A stretch of DNA of 64,000 bases, from positions 496,001-560,000 of the forward strand of contig JAUIFH010000001.1 in NCBI GenBank assembly GCA_030429495.1, in the 5' to 3' direction. How positions within the stretch are numbered: position 1 is the first letter of the stretch; the number at the start of each line of letters is the position of its first letter. Shown in pieces: positions 39,417 to 48,204 of the stretch. The position numbers and the translations under genes are program-made. A model generated the notes under the pieces. That model was given only the letters and a program-made list of their open reading frames with translations. It was not told the origin of the DNA and ran no database searches. This DNA comes from Alphaproteobacteria bacterium (GTDB taxonomy: Bacteria > Pseudomonadota > Alphaproteobacteria > Rhodobacterales > Rhodobacteraceae).

Positions 39417-39584
39417 ATGATCAAGGTCGTCACCTTCTTTCTGATCTTCATCGTGGTCCTCGCGATGTTCGGCCGGCTCCGCCTGCCGTGGCGGGAAGAG
39501 AAGCGCACTGGCGCGAAACGCTGCCCGGATTGCGGTCGGCCGCTTATCGGCAAGGGGCCCTGCGCGTGCAGGGGTTCGGCATGA
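39417..39584 (+). CDS. 55-aa membrane-anchored zinc-ribbon miniprotein
   Basis: A small protein: one N-terminal helix (VVTFFLIFIVVLAMFG, residues 4-19), a basic linker, then a C-terminal metal-binding knuckle with CPDCG and CAC (four cysteines at about 38, 41, 50 and 52). It lies two bases after the S49 peptidase stop, and its own stop overlaps the SDR start, so it is coupled to both. Similar short proteins follow this peptidase in related genomes, as far as I recall, which supports it being real. Function unknown; it may be a membrane partner of the peptidase. Confidence 0.7.
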   Translation: MIKVVTFFLIFIVVLAMFGRLRLPWREEKRTGAKRCPDCGRPLIGKGPCACRGSA

Positions 39585-40363
39585 CGGGCCGGGCACTGGT
39601 TACCGGTGCAGCGCACCGGCTTGGCCGGGCCATGGCGCTTTATCTTGCGGGGCGCGGCTACGACGTGGCGATCCACTACGCGACCTCGGCTGAGGCGGCG
39701 GAGGAAGCTGCATCAGAGGCGCGCGCGATGGGTGTCCGTGCCGCGACGCTGCGGGCAGACCTGCTGGACGAAGCCGAAACTACCGCTCTGATCGCGGAAG
39801 CAGCCGGGGCGCTAGGCGGCCCGCTGACAGTTCTCGTCAACAACGCGTCGATCTTTGAGTACGACAACATCCGCACCGCGACGCGGGAAAGCTGGGACCG
39901 GCATATCGGATCGAACCTCCGTGCGCCCTTCGTGCTGACGCAGGAATTCGCGGCGCAAGCGCCAAAGGCAACGACCGGCGCGGATGGAGAAGCCCGCTCC
40001 TCCGCGCTTGTCGTCAACATGCTTGATCAACGGGTGCGCAAGCTTACCCCCGAGTTCATGACCTACACGATCGCGAAAATGGGGCTCTGGGCTTTCACGC
40101 AGACGGCGGCGCGCGCGCTTGGCCCGGACATCCGTGTGAACGCGATCGGCCCCGGCTCGACCCTGCGCGGCGCCAAGCAGGCCGAGGCGCAGTTCCGCGC
40201 ACAACGCGCGGGTTCCATCCTTGGACGGGGCGCGAATGCAGAGGACATATGCTCGGCCCTCGGATATTTCCTCGATGCGCCGTCGGTTACAGGGCAGCTC
40301 TTGTGCACCGATGGCGGTCAGCACCTCGGCTGGAAGACGCCTGACATTTTGGGTGTGAACTAG
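39581..40363 (+). CDS. SDR-family oxidoreductase, pteridine reductase-like
   Basis: A 260-aa short-chain dehydrogenase. The cofactor site ALVTGAAHRLGRAMALYLAGRG has the TGAxxRLG form seen in pteridine reductase/FolM-type enzymes, with an Arg suited to NADPH. NNASIFEYD replaces the common NNAG motif; MLDQRVRKLTPEFMTYTIAKMGLW carries Tyr and Lys of the active site, with Asp at the usual Ser position (NMLD), again as in pteridine reductases. The C terminus QLLCTDGGQHL is typical. It probably reduces a pterin or dihydrofolate-like substrate. It overlaps the zinc-ribbon gene by 4 bases. Confidence 0.75.
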   Translation: MTGRALVTGAAHRLGRAMALYLAGRGYDVAIHYATSAEAAEEAASEARAMGVRAATLRADLLDEAETTALIAEAAGALGGPLTVLVNNASIFEYDNIRTATRESWDRHIGSNLRAPFVLTQEFAAQAPKATTGADGEARSSALVVNMLDQRVRKLTPEFMTYTIAKMGLWAFTQTAARALGPDIRVNAIGPGSTLRGAKQAEAQFRAQRAGSILGRGANAEDICSALGYFLDAPSVTGQLLCTDGGQHLGWKTPDILGVN

Positions 40364-40687
40364 CGAAAAATGGCCGGAAAGTCCGGTCCCGGGCCTTGAC
40401 TTGTCCACGCCGCGCGGAACCGCAACAAACTTGTTACGATTCTGTCAATATTTTCAGGGATTTGCGGAGATCACGAAAAAAATCGTTAATTCTCATGCGC
40501 TTGCAAGAGTGCCTAATTAATAGGCAAAGTAACGAAGCCTGCCGAAAACAAGGAAAATTTCCCTCCGCCTATTTCTTTTCGACAGAGTTATCCACAGATT
40601 TCGTGGACAGGTTTTCTCTTGAACTGGGCGGCGTAAGATTGCAGCCCGCACAGGGAATCGGTCGGGCGATCGCAAAGGGGGCAGGGC
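40364..40687. other. AT-rich 324-base intergenic region upstream of uvrC with a DnaA box
   Basis: No gene is supported. The central 150 bases are clearly AT-rich compared with the flanks. A palindrome GCCTAATTAATAGGC spans 40511-40525. A consensus DnaA box TTATCCACA lies at 40588-40596, and TCCAC/GTGGA around it forms a small inverted repeat. GGGGGCAGGGC before 40688 gives the uvrC ribosome site. The promoter is not obvious; TTGACT at 40396 lacks a matching -10. Confidence 0.5.
40588..40596 (+). promoter_or_regulatory. Consensus DnaA box
   Basis: TTATCCACA is identical to the high-affinity consensus. It stands alone, 92 bases before the uvrC start, so it is more consistent with DnaA-linked control of the repair gene than with an origin. 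Confidence 0.5.
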
Positions 40688-42553
40688 ATGACGGATATGA
40701 CGCAGGGGAAGCTTTCGGGCCATGCCCTGATCCAGTCCTATCTCAAGTCCCTGACCAGTCAACCCGGCGTCTACCGGATGCTCGATGCCGATGGGCGCGT
40801 GCTCTATGTGGGCAAGGCGCGGAACCTGAAGGCGCGTGTGTCGAACTACGCCCGACCCTCCGGTCATTCGGCGCGGATCGCGCGGATGATCCATGCGAGC
40901 CATTCGATGCTGTTCCTGACGACCCGGACCGAGACGGAGGCGCTTCTGCTTGAACAGAACCTCATCAAGCAGCTCAAACCCTACTTCAACGTCCTGCTGC
41001 GCGACGACAAATCGTTCCCGAACATCCTCGTCTCGAAGCAGCACGCCTTTCCACAGATCAAGAAGCACCGCGGTGCCAAGAAGGAAAAGGGGAATTACTA
41101 CGGCCCCTTTGCCAGCGCGGGTGCGGTCAACCGGACGCTGAACCAGTTGCAGAAGGTCTTTCTGCTTCGGAATTGCTCCGACGCGATGTTCGCCAGCCGC
41201 ACCCGGCCTTGCCTGCTCTATCAGATCAAGCGCTGCGCCGCGCCCTGTGTGGGCCATGTGGACGAGGCGGACTACGGCGCGCTGGTGGCCGATGCGGAGA
41301 GGTTCCTTCAAGGCAGATCGACACAGGTGCAGGCGAAGCTGGCCGAGGATATGGCCGAAGCCTCCGACGCGATGGAGTTCGAGCGCGCCGCCGCACTCAG
41401 GGACAGGATCAAGGCGCTGACGCAGGTGCAGCAGGTGCAGGGCATCAATCCGCGCGGCGTCGCCGAGGCGGACGTGGTCGCGCTTCACATGGAAGGCGGG
41501 CAGGCCTGTGTGCAGGTCTTCTTCATCCGCGCCAACCAGAGCTGGGGCAACCGTGACTTCTACCCCAAGACCGGCTCCGGCGCAGAAGAGGCGGAGGTGC
41601 TGGAAGCCTTCCTTGGCCAGTTCTACGCCGACAAGGAACCGCCGCGGCTGATCCTTCTCAGCCATCCGATCGAGGATGCCGACCTGATGACCCAGCTTCT
41701 GTCCGACCGTGCCGGGCGCAAGGTGGAGATCGCCGTGCCGCAGCGTGGAGAAAAGACCGAATTGGTGGAGAACGCGGCCCGGAATGCCCGCGAAAGCCTG
41801 GGGCGGAGGATGAGCGAGAGCGCCGCGCAGGCCAAGCTGCTCGAAGGGCTGGCCGAGGCTTTCGACCTCGACGCGCCGCCGCGCCGGATCGAGGTCTACG
41901 ACAACTCCCACATCATGGGCACCGATGCGGTGGGCGGGATGATCGTGGCTGGACCGGATGGTTTCGTCAAAAGCCAGTACCGCAAGTTCAACATCAAGGG
42001 CACCGAGATCACGCCCGGCGACGATTTCGGCATGATGAAAGAGGTGCTGACCCGCCGCTTCCAGCGTCTTCTGAAAGAGGATCCTGACCGCGAAACCGAA
42101 GCCTGGCCCGATCTTCTCCTGATCGACGGCGGGGCGGGGCAGGTCTCTGCCGTGGCGGGGATCATGGAGGATCTCGGTGTCGAGGATATCGCGATGATCG
42201 GCGTCGCCAAGGGTATCGACCGCGACGCCGGGAAAGAGGAGTTCCATCGCCCGGGCAAGCGTCCCTTCGCGCTGCCGCACAATGCGCCGGTTCTGTATTT
42301 CGTCCAGCGTCTGCGCGACGAGGCGCATCGCTGGGCCATCGGCGCACACCGCGCCAAACGCGCGAAAGCCGTGGGTTCGACCCCGCTGGACGAGGTGCCG
42401 GGTGTCGGCGCGGCACGCAAGCGCGCGCTTCTCCAGCACTTTGGCTCTGCCAAGGCAGTCAGCCGCGCGGGTCTGGACGATCTGAAGGCGGTCGAGGGGA
42501 TTTCGGCGAAGGTGGCGCAGACGGTCTACGATTTCTTCCATGCCGGCGGGTGA
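40688..42553 (+). CDS. uvrC: UvrABC excinuclease subunit C
   Basis: A 621-aa protein. The N-terminal GIY-YIG nuclease appears as [29 protein letters not shown] (26-54) for the 3' incision; the UVR domain is in the region [21 protein letters not shown]; the RNase H-like domain for 5' incision has [17 protein letters not shown] and LLIDGGAGQ; the C-terminal tandem helix-hairpin-helix is [17 protein letters not shown] and [16 protein letters not shown]. It cuts on both sides of bulky lesions marked by UvrAB. It is followed by pgsA, moaD and moaE, an arrangement found in several alphaproteobacteria. A DnaA box lies upstream. Confidence 0.96.
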   Translation: MTDMTQGKLSGHALIQSYLKSLTSQPGVYRMLDADGRVLYVGKARNLKARVSNYARPSGHSARIARMIHASHSMLFLTTRTETEALLLEQNLIKQLKPYFNVLLRDDKSFPNILVSKQHAFPQIKKHRGAKKEKGNYYGPFASAGAVNRTLNQLQKVFLLRNCSDAMFASRTRPCLLYQIKRCAAPCVGHVDEADYGALVADAERFLQGRSTQVQAKLAEDMAEASDAMEFERAAALRDRIKALTQVQQVQGINPRGVAEADVVALHMEGGQACVQVFFIRANQSWGNRDFYPKTGSGAEEAEVLEAFLGQFYADKEPPRLILLSHPIEDADLMTQLLSDRAGRKVEIAVPQRGEKTELVENAARNARESLGRRMSESAAQAKLLEGLAEAFDLDAPPRRIEVYDNSHIMGTDAVGGMIVAGPDGFVKSQYRKFNIKGTEITPGDDFGMMKEVLTRRFQRLLKEDPDRETEAWPDLLLIDGGAGQVSAVAGIMEDLGVEDIAMIGVAKGIDRDAGKEEFHRPGKRPFALPHNAPVLYFVQRLRDEAHRWAIGAHRAKRAKAVGSTPLDEVPGVGAARKRALLQHFGSAKAVSRAGLDDLKAVEGISAKVAQTVYDFFHAGG

Positions 42554-42640
42554 GAGGCGCCAGCATCGGCGGCGAGGCTCTGAAAAACCGCTTGCGATCG
42601 CGTCTTTTCCGCGCTGACATCGTAGGATACGGTGCCGCCA

Positions 42641-43306
42641 ATGACCTGGACGATCCCGAATATACTGACGTTTCTACGTCTTCTTGCCGCCCCCGGCGTG
42701 GCGCTGATGTTCCTGTATTTCCACCGTCCCTGGGCCGACTGGTTCGCGCTGGCGCTTTTCGTAACGGCGGCGATCACCGATTTCTTCGACGGCTATCTCG
42801 CACGGCTATGGAAGCAGGAATCCAAATTCGGCGCGATGCTTGACCCGATCGCGGACAAGGCGATGGTGGTGATCGCGATCATGGTTCTTACCGGCTATTC
42901 GGGCATGAATCCGTGGCTGATTCTGCCCGCGACCGTCATCCTGTTCCGCGAGGTCTTCGTATCGGGCCTCAGGGAGTTTCTGGGCTCCACCGCCGGGCTT
43001 CTGAAGGTCACGAAGCTTGCGAAGTGGAAGACGACCGCGCAGATGGTTGCGATTGCGACGCTCTTCCTCGGGACCGGCCTTGAACATCTGGAGGGGATCG
43101 CCCGGCGCGGACTGACCCCGGAGGAATACGCCGAGCTTGTGTCGGCCGGCCTTGCCGACCCGTTGCGGTCCTGCGGCGTGCGGGGGTGTTCCTCCTACGC
43201 GACCATGGCAGGGCTAGCCTTGATCTGGATTGCGGCGGTACTCACATTCCTTACGGGTTGGGACTACTTCCGAAAGGCGCTCCCCTTCCTGAAGGATGAG
43301 GCATGA
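42641..43306 (+). CDS. pgsA: CDP-diacylglycerol-glycerol-3-phosphate 3-phosphatidyltransferase
   Basis: A 221-aa integral membrane enzyme making phosphatidylglycerol phosphate. The CDP-alcohol phosphotransferase motif D-G-x2-A-R-x8-G-x3-D-x3-D is visible in TDFFDGYLARLWK and FGAMLDPIADK (residues about 46-76). NILTFLRLLAAPGVALMF is the N-terminal membrane segment. An extra loop (EYAELVSAGLADPLRSCGVRG), about 25 residues longer than E. coli PgsA, sits before the last helix. ATG 42641 is preferred over GTG 42632 because GGA lies 7-10 bases upstream. It overlaps moaD by 4 bases. Confidence 0.92.
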   Translation: MTWTIPNILTFLRLLAAPGVALMFLYFHRPWADWFALALFVTAAITDFFDGYLARLWKQESKFGAMLDPIADKAMVVIAIMVLTGYSGMNPWLILPATVILFREVFVSGLREFLGSTAGLLKVTKLAKWKTTAQMVAIATLFLGTGLEHLEGIARRGLTPEEYAELVSAGLADPLRSCGVRGCSSYATMAGLALIWIAAVLTFLTGWDYFRKALPFLKDEA

Positions 43307-43551
43307 TCGACATTCTCTATTTTGCGTGGGTCCGTGAGCGGATCGGCCTCCCGCGTGAGCGGGTCGAAACGGCGGCAGAGACGGTCGCCGACCTTGTCGC
43401 GGAACTTGCCGCGCGCGAAGAACGCTACGCAGTTGCCTTTGCCGATACTTCGGCCCTTCGCGTTGCGCTGGATCAGGAATTGTCGGAATTCTCCGCGCCG
43501 CTATCGGGTGTGCGCGAGGTTGCCTTCTTCCCGCCGATGACCGGAGGCTGA
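43303..43551 (+). CDS. moaD: Molybdopterin synthase small subunit (sulfur carrier)
   Basis: An 82-aa ubiquitin-like protein ending in MTGG, the double glycine that is thiocarboxylated to donate sulfur to precursor Z. The beta-grasp fold is suggested by IDILYFAWVRERIG at the start and VREVAFFPPMTGG at the end. The start overlaps the pgsA stop and moaE follows after one base, so the two synthase subunits are made together. Confidence 0.92.
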   Translation: MIDILYFAWVRERIGLPRERVETAAETVADLVAELAAREERYAVAFADTSALRVALDQELSEFSAPLSGVREVAFFPPMTGG

Positions 43552-43552
43552 G

Positions 43553-43993
43553 ATGCGCGTCCGCGTTCAGGCCGAACCGTTCGACTACGGCGCCGAATGC
43601 ACCGGGTTCGGGCAGGGCGGGCGGGATGTCGGCGCGGTCGTCACCTTTCTCGGCGTGGTGCGCGATGACAGCGGCACGCTTGCCGCGATGGAGATCGAGC
43701 ACTACCCGGGCATGACGGAAAAGGCGATCACGACCATCGCAGAGGAGGCGCGAGGCCGCTGGGGGCTTGCCGATCTGCTTGTCATCCATCGCCACGGCGC
43801 GCTCCGGCCCGGCGAGGCGATCATGATGGTCGCCACCGCCGCGCGCCACCGTGCCGCCGCGTTCGAGGCGGCAGAGTTCCTGATGGACTATCTGAAATCC
43901 CGCGCGCCGTTCTGGAAGAAAGAGATCGGCGCCGACGGTGACAGCTGGGTTGCAGCGAAGGACGAGGACGAAGCCGCGCTGACCCGCTGGTAG
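43553..43993 (+). CDS. moaE: Molybdopterin synthase large subunit
   Basis: A 146-aa MoaE. Conserved regions: VGAVVTFLGVVRDDSGTLAAMEIEHYPGMTEK, DLLVIHRHGALRPGEAIMMVATAARHRAAAFEAAEFLMDYLKSRAPFWKKE (given in two overlapping family blocks), with the catalytic lysine in the APFWKKE segment. With MoaD it converts cyclic pyranopterin monophosphate to molybdopterin. It sits one base after moaD; moaB is elsewhere in the window at 56725. Confidence 0.93.
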   Translation: MRVRVQAEPFDYGAECTGFGQGGRDVGAVVTFLGVVRDDSGTLAAMEIEHYPGMTEKAITTIAEEARGRWGLADLLVIHRHGALRPGEAIMMVATAARHRAAAFEAAEFLMDYLKSRAPFWKKEIGADGDSWVAAKDEDEAALTRW

Positions 43994-44027
43994 ATGTGAT
44001 TCACAGCGTTTCGGGTTTCCATTGAAA

Positions 44028-44058
44028 CAGAATTCGAACCTTCCCCGTTCGAGTTCTG
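44028..44058. terminator. Hairpin between convergent moaE and coiled-coil gene
   Basis: CAGAATTCGAAC (44028-44039) pairs with GTTCGAGTTCTG (44047-44058), 11 of 12 positions plus one G-T pair, around a 7-base loop. It lies in a 98-base gap between convergent stops and could end both transcripts, although no T-tract follows. Confidence 0.5.
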
Positions 44059-44091
44059 GTGGCTGCCGCTTCGATCGAAACCCTAGACGCC

Positions 44092-44418
44092 CTAGCCTGC
44101 GTTCATCCGCTCGATATAGCGGCGCAGTTCCTCGGCTTCGTGTCGGGCGTCGCGCAGTCCGTCCATCGCGGCGCGCAGTTCCGCCTGCGTCTGTTGCAAC
44201 TGGCTCGCGAGTCCCGCTTCACGCGCCTGAAGCATATCGACGGCCTCGTCGCGCATTTCCTCGGCATCGTGCAGGTCGCGGGCCATCTTCTCCAACTCAC
44301 CCATCTCTGCCTGCGTCACGCGGGTGAGCCGATGAACGAGCCAGCAGGCGAACCAGCCGAGCATGAAGGCCACGAAGAGGATGATCGCGGTGGCGACGAT
44401 GAATTCGGTTCTGTTCAT
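44092..44418 (-). CDS. Small membrane-anchored coiled-coil protein
   Basis: A 108-aa protein. Residues 6-26 are a membrane helix (FIVATAIILFVAFMLGWFACW). Residues about 35-105 are an uninterrupted charged helix rich in Glu, Arg, Gln and Leu heptads (GELEKMARDLHDAEEMRDEA, LQQTQAELRAAMDGLRDARH). The long cytoplasmic or periplasmic coiled coil suggests a scaffolding or envelope-organising role; I recognise no family. ATG 44418 has AAAGGG upstream. It lies 46 bases after the OmpA-type gene stop on the same strand, so it is probably co-transcribed with it. Confidence 0.75.
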   Translation of the reverse strand: MNRTEFIVATAIILFVAFMLGWFACWLVHRLTRVTQAEMGELEKMARDLHDAEEMRDEAVDMLQAREAGLASQLQQTQAELRAAMDGLRDARHEAEELRRYIERMNAG

Positions 44419-44464
44419 GATTGCCCTTTGCCGCTCTGATTGCCGCCGGTCAAGTCCTGCTGCC

Positions 44465-46441
44465 CTATTCCGCCGGGCGCGGCTTGGGCCGCACGGTTTC
44501 GGCATCGGGCGTCTGGACTGTGATCTCGATGGCCTCCTCATCTGCCGCCATGGCGTCGGCCACGGCACCCTCGACCGGATCGGGCGCGTCGAGCAGGCGG
44601 AATTCGATCCGGCGGTTCGCCTCGCGCCCGGCTTCGGTATCATTGTCCGCGATGGGCACGGTTTCCCCGTATCCCACGGCGGTCAGGTTTCCCGTCAGAA
44701 CGCGCCGGTCCTGCAACGCGACGACGATCGCCTGCGCCCGGTCCTGGCTGAGCGAGAGGTTCATTTCCTCGCGCCCCTGGCTGTCCGTATGCCCCCCGAT
44801 CTCCATCCGGAAATCTGCGCAGTCCTTCATGCGCTCGGCGATCTGGTCCAGCGTATCGGCGCCGTCGCCGGTGATCTGCGCCGACCCAGGTTCGAAATTG
44901 ATCTTGTGGGCGGTCAAAAGCGCGTTGATGTCTGCTGCGCATTCCTCTGCGGTCGGCAGACCCAGAAGCGGATCGAGCGCCGGGTCGTAGAGGATATTCA
45001 GGTCGTACTGCTGTGCCTCGCCCAGTTTGTCCGACAGGACGCGGGCCACCGTGTCGCTCGCCGTGGTCGATCCGGTGATCCCGCTCACCTGGATCAGTTC
45101 CGGCGTCACTTTCACCTCGCCGCTTTCAAGCTCGCCCAGCGCCTCGATCGCGGCCAGAACGCGGATCGGCCATCCGGCCGGCATCTCTGCGTCGAGACGT
45201 GTGGCCGCATGGACCGCATCGCTCCCGAAGCGGGAGCGGGCGAAGCTTTCCACCGCATCACGCGACAGGGCATCGCCGAGCCGACCGCGCATGTCGAGCC
45301 GCCCGGCAGGGTTCAGCGTGGCCACGAATTCCTTCACGGCGGGCTGGCCCGGCTGGGTTTCCGGCTTCGGCGTCAGCACGGCGGTCAGCGAGAAGACCTC
45401 GGGCAGGTTCGACTCGAGTTCGCCGACGACGCGGTCGAATGCCGCCTCGCTGACGCTTTGTGCGGCGATCAGGGATACGTCGGCATCCGAGAAGGTGACG
45501 GAACCCGCGCCAAGTTCCTTCATCGCGCGGAGCGCCATCTCGACAGCCTCCGCCCATTCCGGTGTCGGCACGCCAAGGCCGATCGTGCAGGCCGAAGCGC
45601 CGCCGGTTGCGCCGGCTTCTGTGGCGGCGGCGAGAATGCGGTCGCGGGCGCGTTCGTTGTCGGCGGAGCAGGCGTCGAAGCGCGCGCCTTCCTCGTCGAT
45701 AAGGAAGCGGAGCGTGAACGGCGTGATGACCGGCCGCGGGGCGGAGATGTCAAGCACGAGTCTCAGGCCGCGCGGCGCCTTGCGCCGCAAGTCGCCCTCA
45801 AGCCGCGCCTTCTCGGCGGCACTGTCCGAGATCGCGGTGACAGAGACGCGGCCGGCCGAGATCGAGACCTTGGAGCGTGGCAGGTCGGCCAGCGCTGCGA
45901 TGGCGAAATCGACCGCGCTCTGCCAGTCCTCGGGCACCGGATGGTCCGCCGATTCCAGCATGTCCGTCACGGCGCCGCTGCCCGCCAGATCGGTGAGTTC
46001 GGCCACGATGGTTTCGTGCGCTTCCCCTTCGGGTACCAACCCGATGAGAGAGATGCCGTCACCGTTCCGCAGGATCTCGATGGTGAAATCGGGCGCCCTC
46101 AGCGCGGCCGCATCAACGACGTCCATATTGTCGATCAGGCGATCGGAATCGACGATGCCGCCGGCCACGGACAATGCGCGGAACCGCGCGGCCTCGGTTG
46201 GTGCCTCACCCGACAGGGTAACACGGAGGCCGTCAGCCCCGACACTCGCCCAGATATGGCCGGCCTGCATCAAGCCAGCCGCCACTCCGTCGGCCGAGCG
46301 GCGCTCGATCGCCGAGACGCTCCAGCTTGCCGCGATGAAGCTCATGACACCCGCAAGGGCGATCGTGACCGCCGCGAGAATACCGAACGGTACGCCGTTC
46401 GCGAATGAGGGGCGCTTCGGCATCGAAAAGCGCATGGGCAT
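44465..46441 (-). CDS. Large OmpA-family envelope protein with BON-like repeats
   Basis: A 658-aa protein. The N-terminal anchor is GILAAVTIALAGVMSFIAASW (about 19-39), with no obvious cleavage site. The middle part (about 60-480) contains repeated alpha-beta units resembling BON domains (for example RLIDNMDVVDA, VTFSDADVSLIAAQSVSEAAFDRVV). The C-terminal OmpA/MotB peptidoglycan-binding domain runs about 510-625 with INFEPGSAQITGDGADTLDQ, IGGHTDSQGREEMNLSLSQDRAQ and NRRIEF. It probably links the inner membrane to peptidoglycan. Its tail is acidic and proline-rich (ETVRPKPRPAE). ATG 46441 has GAAGG upstream; ATG 46435 is the alternative. Confidence 0.8.
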   Translation of the reverse strand: MPMRFSMPKRPSFANGVPFGILAAVTIALAGVMSFIAASWSVSAIERRSADGVAAGLMQAGHIWASVGADGLRVTLSGEAPTEAARFRALSVAGGIVDSDRLIDNMDVVDAAALRAPDFTIEILRNGDGISLIGLVPEGEAHETIVAELTDLAGSGAVTDMLESADHPVPEDWQSAVDFAIAALADLPRSKVSISAGRVSVTAISDSAAEKARLEGDLRRKAPRGLRLVLDISAPRPVITPFTLRFLIDEEGARFDACSADNERARDRILAAATEAGATGGASACTIGLGVPTPEWAEAVEMALRAMKELGAGSVTFSDADVSLIAAQSVSEAAFDRVVGELESNLPEVFSLTAVLTPKPETQPGQPAVKEFVATLNPAGRLDMRGRLGDALSRDAVESFARSRFGSDAVHAATRLDAEMPAGWPIRVLAAIEALGELESGEVKVTPELIQVSGITGSTTASDTVARVLSDKLGEAQQYDLNILYDPALDPLLGLPTAEECAADINALLTAHKINFEPGSAQITGDGADTLDQIAERMKDCADFRMEIGGHTDSQGREEMNLSLSQDRAQAIVVALQDRRVLTGNLTAVGYGETVPIADNDTEAGREANRRIEFRLLDAPDPVEGAVADAMAADEEAIEITVQTPDAETVRPKPRPAE

Positions 46442-46500
46442 CGGACCTTCGCCGGTTTGCGGGACGCATATTCCTTATGCGCCGGAAGCGGCAGGATCAA

Positions 46501-47466
46501 TCACAGGACCGCACCCAAGGCAAGAAACAGCCCAGCAATCAGCCCGGTGTCGCGGTTCTTTCGGAACAGGACGAGGCAATTTGCCGCGTCGTCGATATCG
46601 AGGCGGCGCATCTGCCAGAACAGGTGCCACCCCATCGCCCAAGGGGCCGCCAGTGTCACGGCCAGTTTCACCGGCCCCGCTTCGGGCAGAAGCGCGAGCA
46701 GGATCGCGGCGCTCATCAGCGTTACGGCGAGGATCAGGAACAGGCCGAGCCATTTCCCGGTGGCCGCCCCGAAGAGGCGCGCGGTCGACTTCACGCCGAT
46801 CAGCACGTCGTCCTCCTTGTCCTGGTGGGCATAGATCGTGTCGTAGAAAAGCGTCCAGGCGATACCGGAGGCATAGAGCAGGATCGAAGGCAGTTCGACG
46901 CGGCCGGAATGTGCGGCATAGGCAAGGATGGCGCCCCAGTTGAAGGCGAGGCCAAGGAACAGCTGCGGCCACCATGTGAACCGCTTGGCGAACGGATAGA
47001 TCGCCACAAGGCCAAGCGATGACAGGCCGGCGAGGATCGTCAGCCAGTTGTATGAGACAAGGACAAGTCCCGCCGCCGCCATCTGGGCGAACATCCAGAT
47101 GACCGCCTGCCTGACGCTCACCTGTCCAGACGGGATCGGGCGCGACCGGGTCCGCGCGACGGCGGCGTCGAATTCGCGGTCGGTGATATCGTTCCAGGTG
47201 CAGCCCGCGCCCCGCATCAGCCAGGCGCCGGCCGCGCAGCCGAAAATGATCCAGAGATCCCAGAGTCTCCAGCCGTCCCGCGATGCCGCCAGCGCCACGC
47301 CCCACCAGCAGGGGATGAGCAAGAGCCATGTTCCGATCGGCCTGTCGGCGCGCGAAAGGCGCAGATAGGGCCGTGCGAAACCCGGGGCGTAGCGATCGAC
47401 CCAGTTGCCGCTGACCGCGTCGGCGACGGTACCGGCCGGCACTGGCGTTTCGTCGGGCGCGCTCAT
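46501..47466 (-). CDS. ubiA: 4-hydroxybenzoate polyprenyltransferase
   Basis: A 321-aa multi-span prenyltransferase of ubiquinone synthesis. The first aspartate-rich motif is CTWNDITDREFDAAVARTRSRP and the second is YDTIYAHQDKEDDVLIGVKSTA, which bind the Mg-polyprenyl diphosphate. The membrane helices are clear (WLLLIPCWWGVALA, LFLILAVTLMSAAILLALLP). Its ATG at 47466 is only 12 bases from the divergent rsmE ATG, so each promoter must lie inside the other gene. Confidence 0.93.
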   Translation of the reverse strand: MSAPDETPVPAGTVADAVSGNWVDRYAPGFARPYLRLSRADRPIGTWLLLIPCWWGVALAASRDGWRLWDLWIIFGCAAGAWLMRGAGCTWNDITDREFDAAVARTRSRPIPSGQVSVRQAVIWMFAQMAAAGLVLVSYNWLTILAGLSSLGLVAIYPFAKRFTWWPQLFLGLAFNWGAILAYAAHSGRVELPSILLYASGIAWTLFYDTIYAHQDKEDDVLIGVKSTARLFGAATGKWLGLFLILAVTLMSAAILLALLPEAGPVKLAVTLAAPWAMGWHLFWQMRRLDIDDAANCLVLFRKNRDTGLIAGLFLALGAVL

Positions 47467-47478
47467 AAGGTCTGCCTC

Positions 47479-48204
47479 ATGTCGTTGGCGAAGATCAGGC
47501 TCTGTGTAGACCAGCCGCTCGGGCCGGGGCAATCCGTTGCCCTGACCGAGGCGCAGGCACACTATCTTTTCGGCGTGATGCGCGAGGGTGTGGGGACACA
47601 GGTTCTGGCCTTCAACGGCAGGGACGGCGAATGGCTGGCGGAGGTGAAGGAGGGCGGAAAGCGCAAGGGAACGCTCGCCTGTCTGGAGCGGACGCGGGCG
47701 CAGACCGCGCCACCCGATCTCTGGCTTCTCTTCGCGCCGGTCAAGAAGGCGCGGACCGATTTCATCGTGGAGAAGGCCGTGGAGCTTGGCGTTGCGCGGC
47801 TTCAGCCGGTGCTGACCGACTATACCAACTCCGAACGCTTCCGCCGCGACAAGGCAGAGGCGCATGTCCGCGAGGCCGCCGAGCAATGTGGCGCGCTGAG
47901 CCTGTCCGGTGTGGGGGAGGCAGTCACCCTTTCACGTCTCCTTTCCGGCTGGGACCCTGCCCGCCATATCCTCTGGGCCGACGAATCCGAAGCCGGCGCA
48001 GCCACGACACTCGCGGCCTTTCCCGAGGGACCGGCCGCAATCCTTGTTGGCCCCGAGGGCGGATTCTCTGCCGCCGAGCGCGATCGGCTGCGAGCGCTGC
48101 CCTTCGTCCATCCCGTCGCCCTCGGCCCGCGCATCCTTCGGGCGGAGACCGCAGTCTTGGCGGCTATCACGCTTTGGCAGGCCCATCTCGGGGACTGGCA
48201 GTGA
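47479..48204 (+). CDS. rsmE: 16S rRNA (uracil1498-N3)-methyltransferase
   Basis: A 241-aa SPOUT methyltransferase. An N-terminal PUA-like domain (about 1-70, AQAHYLFGVMREGVG) is followed by the knotted SAM domain with LLFAPVKKARTDFIVEKAVELGV, ERFRRDKAEAH, AAEQCGALSL, ILVGPEGGFSAAERD and LGPRILRAETAVLAAI. It methylates U1498 in the decoding centre. The GTG start of the next gene overlaps its stop. Confidence 0.93.
   Translation: MSLAKIRLCVDQPLGPGQSVALTEAQAHYLFGVMREGVGTQVLAFNGRDGEWLAEVKEGGKRKGTLACLERTRAQTAPPDLWLLFAPVKKARTDFIVEKAVELGVARLQPVLTDYTNSERFRRDKAEAHVREAAEQCGALSLSGVGEAVTLSRLLSGWDPARHILWADESEAGAATTLAAFPEGPAAILVGPEGGFSAAERDRLRALPFVHPVALGPRILRAETAVLAAITLWQAHLGDWQ

Noticed and set aside
40364-40687. 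Replication origin upstream of uvrC
   Set aside because: Only one consensus DnaA box is present, without a cluster, iterons or a neighbouring replication gene.
40517-42541. A 674-codon minus-strand open frame
   Set aside because: Antisense to uvrC; no motif.
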